The notes beneath the pieces are model-generated. The model was given only the letters and a program-made list of their open reading frames with translations. It did not search any database and was not told the DNA's origin. From positions 129,252-193,251 of the forward strand of contig DAIDIE010000041.1 in assembly GCA_027459505.1 (NCBI GenBank): 64,000 nucleotides of DNA. Reading direction: 5' to 3'. Positions 1-9,858 of the stretch are shown here, piece after piece (the first letter of the stretch is position 1; each line of letters starts with the position of its first letter). The DNA comes from Acidobacteriota bacterium. GTDB lineage: Bacteria; Acidobacteriota; Terriglobia; Terriglobales; SCQP01. The position numbers were made by a program, and so were the translations under genes.

Positions 1-1
1 C

Positions 2-634
2 GGCGTTGGCAAATCAGTGACTCTCAAGCTGGTGATGGGTTTCCTCAAGCCCGATAGTGGGCAAGTGATCGTGGCCGGCGAGGATATTGCGCACTGGACG
101 GAAAAGCAACTCACCGAGCTCCATCGCCATGTGACCATGGTGTTTCAGTCAGGCGCCCTGTTTGACTCGCTTTCCGTCGGCGAGAATGTCGCCTTTCCGC
201 TGCGTGAACGCCGTGAGCTCAGCGAGGAAGAAATCGATAAAGTCGTCGAGGGTATGCTCGACATGTTGGAAATCGGCAACTACCGAGACGCGGCGCCCTC
301 CAGCCTCTCCACTGGCCTGAAGCGTGCGGTGGCGATCGCGCGCGCGCTGGTGGCGCGCCCGGAAGCGATTCTCTACGATGAACCCACCACCATGGTGGAC
401 CCGTTGATGTCACAGGTCATTGCCGAGCTGATTGAAAAGGTCAAGCGGCAACTTCACCTTACCAGCATGGTCGTGACCCACGATACCCGGCTGGGGCGGC
501 GCCTCGGCGACCGGCTGGTGTTCCTGCACGAAGGCGAGGTACGCTTTTTCGGCACAGTTGCCGATATGGATGCTAGCGACGATCCCGTGCTTCGCGACTT
601 TCTCGCCGAAGACGAGGTGACGCTGAAGCTGTAA
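2..634 (+). CDS. mlaF: ABC transporter ATP-binding protein, MlaF-like (5' end outside window)
   Basis: The visible 210 residues are the C-terminal part of an ABC ATPase; the first complete codons give the end of the Walker A loop (GVGKS). The Q-loop segment VFQSGALFDSLSVGENV, the signature LSTGLKRAVAIARAL, Walker B AILYDEPTTMVDP and the switch His in VVTHD follow in order. FQSGALFDS and DEPTT are typical of MlaF, the ATPase that powers the Mla/MCE phospholipid transporter with permease MlaE and MCE protein MlaD at the inner membrane. The signature reads LSTGLKR where LSGGMRR is usual, a mild deviation. The partners would be expected upstream and cannot be seen. glpK starts 15 bp downstream, but that looks like chance adjacency. 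A related organic-solvent or MCE ATPase (Ttg2A) is the same family. Confidence 0.85.
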   Translation, partial: GVGKSVTLKLVMGFLKPDSGQVIVAGEDIAHWTEKQLTELHRHVTMVFQSGALFDSLSVGENVAFPLRERRELSEEEIDKVVEGMLDMLEIGNYRDAAPSSLSTGLKRAVAIARALVARPEAILYDEPTTMVDPLMSQVIAELIEKVKRQLHLTSMVVTHDTRLGRRLGDRLVFLHEGEVRFFGTVADMDASDDPVLRDFLAEDEVTLKL

Positions 635-649
635 GCCAAAGAAGACGAC

Positions 650-2140
650 ATGTTTGAATACATTGCCGCGCTCGACCAGGGCACCACCAGCACACGCTTT
701 CTGATCTTCGACCGCACCGGGCGCGTGTGCGGCTCGGCGCAGCGCGAGCATCAGCAGCACTGTCCACGGCCGGGCTGGGTCGAGCACGATCCTAACGAAA
801 TCTGGACACGTTCCATCGAAGTGATGGCGCAGGGCCTGCAGGCGGCGCGCGTCCGGGCGCGCGATATTGCCGCCATCGGCATTACCAACCAGCGCGAGAC
901 GACCCTCGTTTGGGAGCGGCGTAGCGGCCAGCCGGTCAGCAACGCAATTGTCTGGCAGGATATGCGCGTTTCCGCCGAGGTTGAGCTGTTTGCCGCGCAG
1001 CACGGCCCGGATGTGTTCCGCGAGCGCACCGGGCTGCCGCTCTCCACCTATTTCAGCAGTTTCAAGCTGCGCTGGATGCTGGAGAACATCCCCGGCCTTC
1101 GCCAGCGCGCTCTGGCCGGCGAGGTGCTTTTCGGCACCGTGGACACCTTTCTCATCTGGCACCTCACCGGTGGCCCCAAAGGCGGGCGCCATCTTACGGA
1201 TGTCACTAACGCCAGCCGCACGCAGTTGATGAATCTGCACACCCTGGATTGGGATGACGAGATTCTCGGCACGCTCGACATCCCTCGCGCTATCCTGCCG
1301 GAAATCCGCTCCAGCAGTGAAGTGTTCGGCCGGGTTCAGGTGGGGCCGCTGCAGGGCGTGCCGCTCGCCGCTGATCTCGGGGATCAGCACGCGGCGCTCT
1401 TTGGTCAGACTTGCTTTGCCCGCGGAGAGGCCAAAAACACCTACGGGACGGGCTGCTTTCTCCTGATGAACAGCGGCGAGACGCCCCTGCCTTCCAGCCA
1501 CGGGCTGCTGACCACAGTGGCCTACCGGCTGGGGAACGCTCCCGCCCGTTACGCCCTGGAGGGAAGTATTGCGGTGACCGGAGCGGCCGTGCAGTGGCTG
1601 CGAGATCGTATGAATATGATTCGCAGTTCGGCGGAAATTGAGAGTCTGGCGCGGTCCGTGCCCGATAACGGAGGAGTATATTTTGTTCCCGCCTTCGCCG
1701 GACTGTTTGCCCCCTACTGGGATCGCGGCGCCCGCGGCACCATCAGTGGGTTGACCGGGTTTGCTGAACGCGGGCATCTGGCGCGCGCTACCCTGGAAGC
1801 CGCGGCCTTTCAGACGCGCGACGTTCTGGAAGCCATGGAAAAAGACTGCGGCCAGCGACTGCAGGTGTTGGGCGTCGATGGCGGCATGGTCGAAAACGAA
1901 CTGCTGATGCAGTTCCAGGCTGACATCCTCGGGCGCCCGGTGCAGCGTCCGCTGGTGAATGAGACCACCAGTTTAGGCGCCGCCTACGCCGCGGGCCTGG
2001 CTGTGGGCTATTACTACGAGGTTGAGGAACTGCGCCGCAATCATGTGATTGCACGGCAATGGCGGCCATCCTTGCCGGAAGCGGATAAAGAACGCCTGTA
2101 CGCCGGCTGGCAAAGGGCCGTCCGCGCCGCCCGCACCTAA
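650..2140 (+). CDS. glpK: Glycerol kinase
   Basis: The 496-residue product has the usual length of glycerol kinase (about 500). It catalyses ATP-dependent phosphorylation of glycerol to sn-glycerol-3-phosphate in the cytosol. It belongs to the FGGY sugar kinase family: the N-terminal phosphate-binding loop LDQGTTSTR is followed by [11 protein letters not shown], the substrate and ATP-site segment [10 protein letters not shown], and [11 protein letters not shown]. The C-terminal FGGY half contains [18 protein letters not shown] and the [13 protein letters not shown] block. No glpF or glpD is adjacent. It starts 15 bp after the mlaF-like stop, so it may be co-transcribed with it. Identification is secure from whole-length family features. 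Confidence 0.96.
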   Translation: MFEYIAALDQGTTSTRFLIFDRTGRVCGSAQREHQQHCPRPGWVEHDPNEIWTRSIEVMAQGLQAARVRARDIAAIGITNQRETTLVWERRSGQPVSNAIVWQDMRVSAEVELFAAQHGPDVFRERTGLPLSTYFSSFKLRWMLENIPGLRQRALAGEVLFGTVDTFLIWHLTGGPKGGRHLTDVTNASRTQLMNLHTLDWDDEILGTLDIPRAILPEIRSSSEVFGRVQVGPLQGVPLAADLGDQHAALFGQTCFARGEAKNTYGTGCFLLMNSGETPLPSSHGLLTTVAYRLGNAPARYALEGSIAVTGAAVQWLRDRMNMIRSSAEIESLARSVPDNGGVYFVPAFAGLFAPYWDRGARGTISGLTGFAERGHLARATLEAAAFQTRDVLEAMEKDCGQRLQVLGVDGGMVENELLMQFQADILGRPVQRPLVNETTSLGAAYAAGLAVGYYYEVEELRRNHVIARQWRPSLPEADKERLYAGWQRAVRAART

Positions 2141-2228
2141 GCTGTCCGGAGCAGTTGTCAACGAAATGTTCAGGGCGGCCGCTCGGGGTTGCGGGAGATG
2201 TTGCCCAACTCAAGGGAGCAAGACCTGC

Positions 2229-3164
2229 TCAACGACTCTGCTGTGGGGTGAGAAAACGCTCGACCTGTTCGCGGTCCGGCAGCGCACTGATCGCGCCCGC
2301 GCGGGTCACTGAAAGCGCGGCGGCGGCGTTGGCAAAGCGCAGCGCGCGCTGCAGCGGTTGTTGCTCCGAGAGCGCGACCGCCAGCGCTCCGTTGAAGGTG
2401 TCGCCGGCGGCGGTGCTGTCCACTACCTCAACCGCAAATCCGGAGGCGATGGTAATTGCGGGCTGACCGCTCGCTTTGGAGGCCATGAGACAGCCCTGCG
2501 CGCCCATTTTCACGATTACGGTGGCGGCGCCGCGCTGGAGCAGCAGTTTAGCCATCTCTTCCGCCTCACCCATATGCTCCACAGGCCGCTGCCGTCCCGC
2601 CAGCAGGGCCGCCTCGGACTGGTTTGGGGTGAGAAAGGAAACCGCTTCGAGCACCTCGCCGGGTAGATTCCGCGCTGGAGCGGGATCAAGGATAGTCCGT
2701 ACGCCTCGCTGATGTGCCGCGTGCAGGGCGGCCGAAACCGTTTCCAGCGGAATTTCCAATTGGCAGAGCAACAGGTCGCCAGGGGCAAGCTGCTCGACCG
2801 CGGCCAGACCAAACTCGGCATCCACGCGTCCATTCGCGCCGGGAGCAAGCACGATGACGTTCTCGCCGCTCGGCAAGACCAGAATGATGGCCGTGCCGGA
2901 GGCGCCATCCGCTTGGGAGAGCAGGCAACAATCGACGCCGCTATCGCGCAGTTCGGCTCTTAACCGCAGCGCTAGCGCATCCGTGCCAGTCTTGCCCGCA
3001 AAGCGCACCTGACCGCCCAAGCGAGCCGCGGCACAGGCCTGGTTGGCGCCCTTACCGCCAACGAAAAGTCGCAGGTCTTCGCCGCCAATCGTCTCCCCTG
3101 GACGCGGAAGGCGGGGAACGCGCTGCACCAGATCGAGATTTATGCTGCCCAGGACAAGGATCAT
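2229..3164 (-). CDS. rbsK: Ribokinase (PfkB family carbohydrate kinase)
   Basis: With the ATG at 3164 the product is 311 residues, normal for ribokinase; a longer reading from 3227 adds 21 residues that do not look like the family, because LVLGSINLDLVQRVPRLP is the expected N-terminus. The first PfkB signature GGKGANQACAAARLGG and the second, DSTAAGDTFNGALA with the catalytic Asp, are both intact. The enzyme phosphorylates D-ribose to ribose-5-phosphate in the cytosol. No ribose transporter or regulator is nearby. It is convergent with glpK (88 bp gap). A different sugar specificity within the PfkB family cannot be excluded, but the SINxD motif favours ribokinase. Confidence 0.88.
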   Translation of the reverse strand: MILVLGSINLDLVQRVPRLPRPGETIGGEDLRLFVGGKGANQACAAARLGGQVRFAGKTGTDALALRLRAELRDSGVDCCLLSQADGASGTAIILVLPSGENVIVLAPGANGRVDAEFGLAAVEQLAPGDLLLCQLEIPLETVSAALHAAHQRGVRTILDPAPARNLPGEVLEAVSFLTPNQSEAALLAGRQRPVEHMGEAEEMAKLLLQRGAATVIVKMGAQGCLMASKASGQPAITIASGFAVEVVDSTAAGDTFNGALAVALSEQQPLQRALRFANAAAALSVTRAGAISALPDREQVERFLTPQQSR

Positions 3165-3277
3165 GTCAGCGAAGCCAAAGACCGCCTGTGGGCACTGTAG
3201 ATCGCCAGAGCGGGAGCGCGCAAGCATGGCCTATACGCCGCGCTGTTGTAACGTTAGAGCAGCCGACGTCTCCCGCC

Positions 3278-4078
3278 ATGCACATGACTCGTCTGCCACG
3301 CCTTTTGTTTCTTCTCGTTTTCCTCCTGCTCCCCGTACGCCGGCTGTGGGCGGGGCCGCCGTTTATCACTGACGATCCCGTCCCCGTCCCCTATCAGCAC
3401 TGGGAGTACTACTTGTCCACCATCGGTACGTCCGCGCCGGGCCAGTTCCTCTTCACCGGTCCGCATATGGAGGTCAATTATGGCGCCGCGCCCGGCCTGC
3501 AGTTGCATATCCTGGCTCCGGTGCTCACCTGGGCCGGAGGAGGAGGTCAGCCGGTTCAAGTTGGCTATGGCGATACCGAGCTTGGGTTCAAGCTCAGCTT
3601 GGTGAACCTCAAGTCGCGAAAATTCGAAATCGGGACATTCCCGCTGGTGGAACTGCCCACCGGAAACGCCGCGCGCGGATTGGGCGCCGAACATACGCAA
3701 GTTTTTGTGCCGTTGTGGATTCAGAAGACCTCCTCCAACGAGCGCTGGACAACGTATGGGGGCGCCGGCTGGTGGCGCAATCCCGGAGCGGGCAACCGTA
3801 ACTGGGTTTACACGGGCTGGGAGATGCAGCGCAACACTGGCTTCGGATTTCTCGGTGGCGAGGCCTACACCTCGACGGCAAACACCATAGGGGGAAAGGC
3901 GAGCACCGGCTTTCAACTGGGCGGTCAGATTGACTTCAGCAAGCTGCAGCACTTCATCTTTGCCGCCGGACACACCTTTACCGGCGCCCCCACCACCACC
4001 TGGTACGCCGGCTATTACCTGACGATTGGAAAACATCCCGCGTCAAGACTGCTGCCAGCAGTCTTGCGGTGCTTCTAG
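3278..4078 (+). CDS. Secreted, probably outer-membrane beta-rich protein
   Basis: The chosen ATG at 3278 begins a classic signal peptide: a short basic start, a leucine-rich core (LLFLLVFLLLP) and a cleavage region near LWAG, followed by GPPFITDDP. The 266-residue product is rich in Gly, Thr and aromatic residues with alternating hydrophobicity (GYGDTELGFKLSLVN, YAGYYLTIG), as in outer-membrane barrel or transporter-like proteins that begin with an FITDDP-type motif. The function is not known to me. It is divergent from rbsK and precedes the DUF1175/alpha-2-macroglobulin pair on the same strand by 65 bp, so it may be part of that envelope cluster. Confidence 0.7.
   Translation: MHMTRLPRLLFLLVFLLLPVRRLWAGPPFITDDPVPVPYQHWEYYLSTIGTSAPGQFLFTGPHMEVNYGAAPGLQLHILAPVLTWAGGGGQPVQVGYGDTELGFKLSLVNLKSRKFEIGTFPLVELPTGNAARGLGAEHTQVFVPLWIQKTSSNERWTTYGGAGWWRNPGAGNRNWVYTGWEMQRNTGFGFLGGEAYTSTANTIGGKASTGFQLGGQIDFSKLQHFIFAAGHTFTGAPTTTWYAGYYLTIGKHPASRLLPAVLRCF
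4044..4066. repeat. Perfect inverted repeat in the 3' end of the preceding gene
   Basis: CAAGACTGCT and AGCAGTCTTG form a 10-bp perfect stem around a three-base loop (GCC). It lies within the last codons of the secreted-protein gene and has no T-run after it, so it is not a standard rho-independent terminator. It may slow 3' exonucleases or be a weak terminator before the DUF1175 gene. Confidence 0.6.
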
Positions 4079-4143
4079 TGCGAGTGAGGCAGCTCTGTGC
4101 GGCTGTGCGGTAAAGCAGTCCTCCTCCTGCTACAATCGCCAGC

Positions 4144-4926
4144 ATGCGCTGGCGGCTGTGGATTGCTGTGGCGGCGGTTTGCGCGGCAACGTCGTGCCGC
4201 ACCCGGCAAAATCCTGCCGCCGTTCAGAAAACCCCGCCTGCCGCCCGGGGATTCATCGATAGCCGCGGCGATGGCTTTCCCGATGCTGCCCACCTGACCA
4301 GCGCGAGTGACCGGCAACTGTTGCGGCGCTGGATCGCGTTCATAGCCGAAGACGAATTTCAGCATCCCAAGCGCTTGGCCACCCAGGTGGATTGTGCGGG
4401 ATTTGCGCGTTTTGTGCTGCAGGAGGCCTTGCGCCGCCATGACTCGCACTGGTGGAGGCAGAGCGGCCTGGAGCCCCTTCTGGTGGCGCGTGACGTCCAG
4501 GCGTGGAACTATCCCCATGGGCCGCTTGGAGCGACGCTTTTTCGAACCGCCCCGGGCGCTTTCCATCCCTCGGACCTCCATAACGGCAACTTTAGTGAGT
4601 TCGCCGATGCCAGGCACCTCATTCTCTATAACACTGTACGAGTGAGCCGGAGCGTGAGTGCCGCGCGGCCCGGCGACTTGCTGTTTTTCAATCAGCCGGG
4701 GCACGTTGAGCCTTATCACACCATGCTGTTCATTGGCCGGTCGGCGTATTTTCCCAATGCAGCCGAACCGTTTGTGGTATACGATACGGGTGCTTCACCC
4801 GGCCAGGCTGCAAAGATACGAATGATTGCGCTCAGCGCCCTGCGCCGTTATCCTGTTCCGCGATGGCGGCCGGTGCGCTCCAATCCCCATTTTCTGGGTG
4901 TATATCGCTGGAAGCTGCTGGATTGA
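4144..4926 (+). CDS. DUF1175 (YfaT-like) lipoprotein, NlpC/P60-like fold predicted
   Basis: The 260-residue product starts with a short hydrophobic signal ending AATSC, so it is probably a lipoprotein with Cys18 as the lipid site. The core carries VDCAGFARF (Cys84), RPGDLLFF (about 176-182) and YHTMLFIG (His192). This is the Cys-His layout of the NlpC/P60 papain-like superfamily and matches DUF1175, known from E. coli YfaT. In enterobacteria yfaT lies beside yfaS, an alpha-2-macroglobulin; here the alpha-2-macroglobulin gene begins two bases after this stop, so the two are almost certainly translated together. A periplasmic role with the macroglobulin, perhaps peptidoglycan or peptide cleavage, is inference; no activity is established for the family as far as I know. 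Confidence 0.82.
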   Translation: MRWRLWIAVAAVCAATSCRTRQNPAAVQKTPPAARGFIDSRGDGFPDAAHLTSASDRQLLRRWIAFIAEDEFQHPKRLATQVDCAGFARFVLQEALRRHDSHWWRQSGLEPLLVARDVQAWNYPHGPLGATLFRTAPGAFHPSDLHNGNFSEFADARHLILYNTVRVSRSVSAARPGDLLFFNQPGHVEPYHTMLFIGRSAYFPNAAEPFVVYDTGASPGQAAKIRMIALSALRRYPVPRWRPVRSNPHFLGVYRWKLLD

Positions 4927-4928
4927 CC

Positions 4929-7900
4929 ATGCGTGCACACGCGAAGAACCCGAGTCCCGCAAGGATTCCCTCCGCCAGACGCTTACAGGGGAAGCTGGCG
5001 GGAGCGCTGGCTTCCGCCTTGCGCACCATTCAGCCCGGTTTCCGCTTGTCCGCCTTGCTGCTATTGGCCGCGATGACCGCGGTTAACGCCGCAGCGCAAA
5101 AGACCCCCTTGCATCCTTCCTTTGTGCTGGAGACCGACCAAGCCTACAGTCCGGCCAAGAGAGCGGAGTTGTGGATACGCTTTCGCGACGTTTCTTACCT
5201 GAACTTTCATGTGTACCGGGTCAAAGATCCGGTGAAATTCTTCGAGCAGCTCAAGAACCCCCACCAATTAGGCGGACCGCCGGCCAAGATCCCGGAGATG
5301 CCCACTCCGCTGGAGCGCTGGCATCGGTGGAAGCGGCGGCTGCGTCTGCGGATCAAGAACTTTTTCCGTTTCCAGTTCAGCTATGCGCTGCGTGCCGATT
5401 GGGTGAGGCGCCATCAGCGGCATTTCACCGCGCTTCAGGTCGGCATCGCCCGCTATGCGCAGGTGCACTCTCTCAACGGAGCGCAGCTTGCCTTGAGCTG
5501 GGTGGAAATGCTCCCGCGCGACCGCGATTGGGAGCAGCGCGTGATTCCCCTGCGGCTGCAGCGGCCCGGGTTATATCTGATCGAGGCGCAGTACGGTTCT
5601 CTTCATGCCAACACCATACTGATGATCACTCATCTGGGGCTGGTGATGAAGTCGGCGCCCGGGCAGATCGTTATCTATGCCGCGCAGCGCGAATCCGGGC
5701 AGCCCGTCTCCGGGGCTCATATTGTGCTGCGGCCTGTACAGAAGTGGCTCGCCAAAATGACTATGCGGGGGGTGACCGGCAGCGATGGCGCGGTGGAGTT
5801 TAGGCTGCCTTCGGGTGCGCCTCAGGATTGGATTGCTTTGGGTACGCAGGGTGACGAATTTGCCGCCACCGACCTGCCATCATGGTTTTTCAATAGCGCT
5901 TCCACGCGCTCTCTAGTCGGCTACGTGTACACCGAGCGCCCCGTCTACCGTCCCGGCGAGACCGTCTACTATCGCGGAATATTGCGTGAGCTCTACCGCG
6001 CCGGCTATGTCCTACCGCGGGTCCATCAGACCCAGGTAAAGTTCACCGACGGTTCTGGGAAGACCCTGACCATCCAGACGGTTGCGGTCTCAAAGCTGGG
6101 TACGTTCAGCGGCAGTCTAATTCTGCCGCAAGATAGCGACCTGGGTGACTACACCATCAACATCAGTCCGGTGGGCATCACCGGCGATGAGTCGGTAAGC
6201 GGCTCGGCCTATTTTTCAGTTAAAGACTACAAGCTGCCTGCTTACCATGTCGATGTGACGCCGGTAGAAAAGCGGGTACTGCAGGGCGCAACGGAGAGCG
6301 TTAACGTGGTCGCCAAGTACTACTTTGGCGCTCCGGTTCCGGGTGCGAAATACACCTGGAAGCTGTTCCGCTCCCGCTACTGGTCGGCTTGGGCTTACCA
6401 GTGGTCTGACGATGCCGGTGAAGACGGTGGCGGAGATTACGACTATGAGGATGGTGATGCGCTGCAGCAGGGACAAGGAAGGCTGGATGCGCAAGGACGC
6501 ATGTCGCTTACGCTGCCCATTTCCGTGGACAGCAAGCAGCACAACTTCCGCTACCGCCTGGTGGTTGGCGTAACCGATCTTTCCAACCGGGAAATAGACG
6601 GTTTTGGCAGCTTCCTTGCGACCTACTCGGACGATCAGGTCGCGGTGCAGGGGGATCAGTACTTTACACAAGTTGGCAATGTCATTCACTTCGGGGTACG
6701 CGCAGCTACCTACGAGAACGCTCCCCTTGCGGTGCCGCTCACTGCGACTGACGCACTCTACGACTGGTCTACTTCAGGTAACCCCAAGCGGCAGGTACTG
6801 TCGACCACAAACCTGACGACTGGTCCGGACGGGACGGCAGCCTTTCAGCTTGAGTGCACCCAGGCGGGCAGCCACGAGGTGAACGTTACCGGCTTGGACG
6901 TGCACGGGCGGCAGTTCAGCGATGAGACTGACTTCTTTTGCACAGGCCCGGCGGCGTCAGGCTTTCGTGAAGGAGCCTCTGTCACTTTGAAGACGGACAA
7001 GAAAAGCTATAAGCCGGGAGATACCGCCAATATCCTGGTGCAGCTGCCCGCCTGGAAGCACCCCTCTCCGGTTTGGCTTTGGATTACGACGGAGCTGGAC
7101 CGCGTACGAACGCATTCCGTCCTGCAGGTGAATGGAACTACCGCCTCATTCCAAGTGCCGGTCACTGCGGCTGACATACCCAACGTCATGGCCGATGTCA
7201 CCTTCCTGCGCAACGGCCAGCTCTACACGGGAGAAGTTCGCATTAATGTCCCCGCTAGCGGTAGCGCGCTGAGCATTCAGGTTCAGCCGGGCAAGCCGGC
7301 GTACAAACCCGGAGACATGGCCAGTGTGGCATTCCTGGTACGGGATGCCGATGGCAAGCCGGTCGCCAATGCCGATCTGGGCGTGGGCGTTGTGGATGAC
7401 GCCATTTACTCTATCGCCCCCGATTCGAGTCCGGACATTTTCAAGTACTTCTACGGCTATCGCTCCAATCAAGTGATCGTGCAGTATTCCAACGATTACG
7501 GTTTTGAGGGCTGGTCCGGTGGACACCGCTTGAAATTGACGCGCCGCCCCTATTTCCATGCGTCGGCCCTGGGCGATGTGAAGCCTGCCGCGCAAGCTTC
7601 GAACCCGCGCGTGCGCAAGGATTTCCGTCCCACAGCGTTTTGGCAGGGCAGCGTTCATACCGACAAGGCGGGCAGGGCGGTGGTTCATTTCAAGTTGCCC
7701 GACAGCCTGACCTCCTGGCGAGTGACAGTCCGGGCTGTCACAGCCGTGACTCAGGTGGGTTCTGCCAACGCGCACTTCGTGACGCGCAAGAACCTCATGC
7801 TGGATCTGGCTTTGCCGCGCTTTGCCGTGCAGGGCGATCAGTGGACAACCTACTCGGTAGTGCGGAACTACCTGCCGGCGGCACAGCAGGTGCGGCTCAC

Positions 7901-9824
7901 GTTGAGGGCCAAAGCAGTGGGCCAACCCGCCGGCGCGCTGCAGGTGAAGGCCACCGGAGCGCCGCGCTTGAGCGTCGCTTCCAACCAACAGGCGCGCTAC
8001 GGCTGGAAGTTAACGGCGCAGCGCGCCGGCACGGTAAATCTGCTTGGGCAGGCGCTGGGCCAGGCCGATTCCGACGCCCTGCAACTGCCTCTCCCAATCG
8101 AGCCTAACGGCATTCCGGTGGAGCAAAGCTACAGCGGTGCTCTGTTGTCGAGTACGTCAACGGCGTTGCAATGGTCGCCGCCAGCCGGCGCCCTTGCTGG
8201 TTCGTCGTATCTGCTGGTGCACTTGACGCCCTCATTGACCGGCAAGGCGCTTGGGGCCTTGCAGCAGATGATCCAGTATCCCTACGGCTGTACCGAGCAG
8301 ACCTCTTCAGTAATGCTCTCGATTCTGGCGGCGCGCGATGCCGTCAACAGCCTGCATCATCCCGAACTGGCCCCCGATAGCGTGCTACTGCCCCGCCTCA
8401 GGACCGGCATTGAGCGCTTGGTAAACAGCCAGAATAACGATGGTGGCTGGGGCTGGTGGCCTGATACGCCCAGCGATCCCTATATGAGCGCTTTGGCGGT
8501 TGAGGCGCTGAGCGGCGCCAAAAGCGCCGGCGCTACGGTGGATGCCACCCGTATCCAGCAGGGTCACGCCTATTTGATTCACCTTTTGAATGCGCATCCG
8601 CGCATGATTCCCGATTTGCAGGCGCCACTGCTGCTGGCTGCGCAAGAAGCGGGTGGCGTTGACGCTGCGCTGCTCAACAACTTGTGGGATCTTCGTTCCA
8701 GACTGTCGCTGCAGGGAAGGGCGGAGTTCGTCCTGTTGCTGGCGGAATCTGGCGATAGCCGCGCCACCGCCGCTCTCGACAGCCTGCTGCAGTCGGCCCG
8801 GCAAGATGCCCTGGAGCTTTGGTTGCCACAGCGCGGCGATTGCTGGCTCGGCTTCGGTAACCTCGACGATGATGACGAGAGCGACTGGTTCATCGATTTC
8901 GATATCGATAACAGCAGCCTTACCACCGCCACCGCCCTTCAGGCCATGCTTCGCCTGCGCCCCAATGATCCCGCTGTGGATAAAGCCATCCGGTACCTGT
9001 TGGATCACAGCGACGACAACTGGTGGATGTCAACCGAGCAGACCGCTGCCGTCATCCAGGCGCTGGCGGCTAGTCTCAACCGCCCGGCGGCTGCCCAGGA
9101 GATGGCGCCCAATTTTACCGCCACGCTTAAAGTGAATGGCCGCCTCGCCGGCAAATACACCTTCACTGCCGCCGATATTCAGGCGCAACAGCGAGAGATC
9201 CGGATACCCTTACCGGACGGCCCTGTTCAGGTGAGTCTTAGCCGTCAAGGGCCGGGTGTGCTCTATTGGGATGCGCGCCTGGTGAGCTACTCCAATGCTG
9301 ATCGCTTTGTGCATCGCGGCGGGTTCCGGCTCAATGTGGTGCGGCAATACTTCCTGTTGCAGGCGGTAAAGACAATCACCGAGGGTGGTGAGCCGGCGCT
9401 TGGCTACCGGCCTGTGCCGCTTTCTGGTTCTCCGCAAGTGGGTGACGTGCTTCTGGTGAAGCTCACGGTCAGCGGTGGGAAACAGTCGCATCTGCTGATT
9501 GAAGACCCGCTTGCGGCCGGCGTGGAGCCCATCGAGAACGATGCCTTGTACCCCCTTTTGAATAAAGACGGCAAGGTGGGTCAGCTTTGGGATGATACGG
9601 ATTTTTATGACTGGTTTGGATACTCGCGTGTCTTTCGCGACGATTGCGTCAGTTTCTTCCAGGACCAGATGCAGCCCGGCCAGCACACCTACACGTACCT
9701 GGCGCGAGTGATTGTGCCGGGCAGCTTTGAGGCGTTGCCACCCCGCGTGCAACCGATGTACGACTCGTCACGCTTGGCTACCGGCGACCGCACACACTTG
9801 ACCTTCCGGGAGGCGCAGCCATGA
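4929..9824 (+). CDS. Bacterial alpha-2-macroglobulin with thioester motif
   Basis: From the ATG at 4929 the product has 1631 residues, the size of bacterial alpha-2-macroglobulins. A basic N-terminus and a hydrophobic stretch (LSALLLLAAMTAVNAAA) indicate export. The middle has the MG-domain signatures YVYTERPVYRPGETVYYRGIL and YKPGD repeats; the segment FRPTAFWQGSVHTD and PDSLTSWRVTVRAVT mark the A2M core. The thioester YPYGCTEQ is intact (Cys1121, Gln1124), followed by an alpha/alpha toroid with GGWGWWPDT. Such proteins sit in the periplasm and trap attacking proteases covalently. The neighbour DUF1175 is like that of thioester-lacking E. coli YfaS, while the thioester is like YfhM; the combination is unusual. 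A longer start at 4863 would overlap the DUF1175 gene. Confidence 0.93.
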   Translation: MRAHAKNPSPARIPSARRLQGKLAGALASALRTIQPGFRLSALLLLAAMTAVNAAAQKTPLHPSFVLETDQAYSPAKRAELWIRFRDVSYLNFHVYRVKDPVKFFEQLKNPHQLGGPPAKIPEMPTPLERWHRWKRRLRLRIKNFFRFQFSYALRADWVRRHQRHFTALQVGIARYAQVHSLNGAQLALSWVEMLPRDRDWEQRVIPLRLQRPGLYLIEAQYGSLHANTILMITHLGLVMKSAPGQIVIYAAQRESGQPVSGAHIVLRPVQKWLAKMTMRGVTGSDGAVEFRLPSGAPQDWIALGTQGDEFAATDLPSWFFNSASTRSLVGYVYTERPVYRPGETVYYRGILRELYRAGYVLPRVHQTQVKFTDGSGKTLTIQTVAVSKLGTFSGSLILPQDSDLGDYTINISPVGITGDESVSGSAYFSVKDYKLPAYHVDVTPVEKRVLQGATESVNVVAKYYFGAPVPGAKYTWKLFRSRYWSAWAYQWSDDAGEDGGGDYDYEDGDALQQGQGRLDAQGRMSLTLPISVDSKQHNFRYRLVVGVTDLSNREIDGFGSFLATYSDDQVAVQGDQYFTQVGNVIHFGVRAATYENAPLAVPLTATDALYDWSTSGNPKRQVLSTTNLTTGPDGTAAFQLECTQAGSHEVNVTGLDVHGRQFSDETDFFCTGPAASGFREGASVTLKTDKKSYKPGDTANILVQLPAWKHPSPVWLWITTELDRVRTHSVLQVNGTTASFQVPVTAADIPNVMADVTFLRNGQLYTGEVRINVPASGSALSIQVQPGKPAYKPGDMASVAFLVRDADGKPVANADLGVGVVDDAIYSIAPDSSPDIFKYFYGYRSNQVIVQYSNDYGFEGWSGGHRLKLTRRPYFHASALGDVKPAAQASNPRVRKDFRPTAFWQGSVHTDKAGRAVVHFKLPDSLTSWRVTVRAVTAVTQVGSANAHFVTRKNLMLDLALPRFAVQGDQWTTYSVVRNYLPAAQQVRLTLRAKAVGQPAGALQVKATGAPRLSVASNQQARYGWKLTAQRAGTVNLLGQALGQADSDALQLPLPIEPNGIPVEQSYSGALLSSTSTALQWSPPAGALAGSSYLLVHLTPSLTGKALGALQQMIQYPYGCTEQTSSVMLSILAARDAVNSLHHPELAPDSVLLPRLRTGIERLVNSQNNDGGWGWWPDTPSDPYMSALAVEALSGAKSAGATVDATRIQQGHAYLIHLLNAHPRMIPDLQAPLLLAAQEAGGVDAALLNNLWDLRSRLSLQGRAEFVLLLAESGDSRATAALDSLLQSARQDALELWLPQRGDCWLGFGNLDDDDESDWFIDFDIDNSSLTTATALQAMLRLRPNDPAVDKAIRYLLDHSDDNWWMSTEQTAAVIQALAASLNRPAAAQEMAPNFTATLKVNGRLAGKYTFTAADIQAQQREIRIPLPDGPVQVSLSRQGPGVLYWDARLVSYSNADRFVHRGGFRLNVVRQYFLLQAVKTITEGGEPALGYRPVPLSGSPQVGDVLLVKLTVSGGKQSHLLIEDPLAAGVEPIENDALYPLLNKDGKVGQLWDDTDFYDWFGYSRVFRDDCVSFFQDQMQPGQHTYTYLARVIVPGSFEALPPRVQPMYDSSRLATGDRTHLTFREAQP

Positions 9825-9858
9825 ACCGCCCACTAAAGTTCCCCAAGGAGATCTCATC

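Noticed and set aside
410-1777. Long antisense open frame of 455 codons inside glpK
   Set aside because: It mirrors glpK codons; high-GC third positions keep the complement frame free of stops. No start site, domain or conserved motif.
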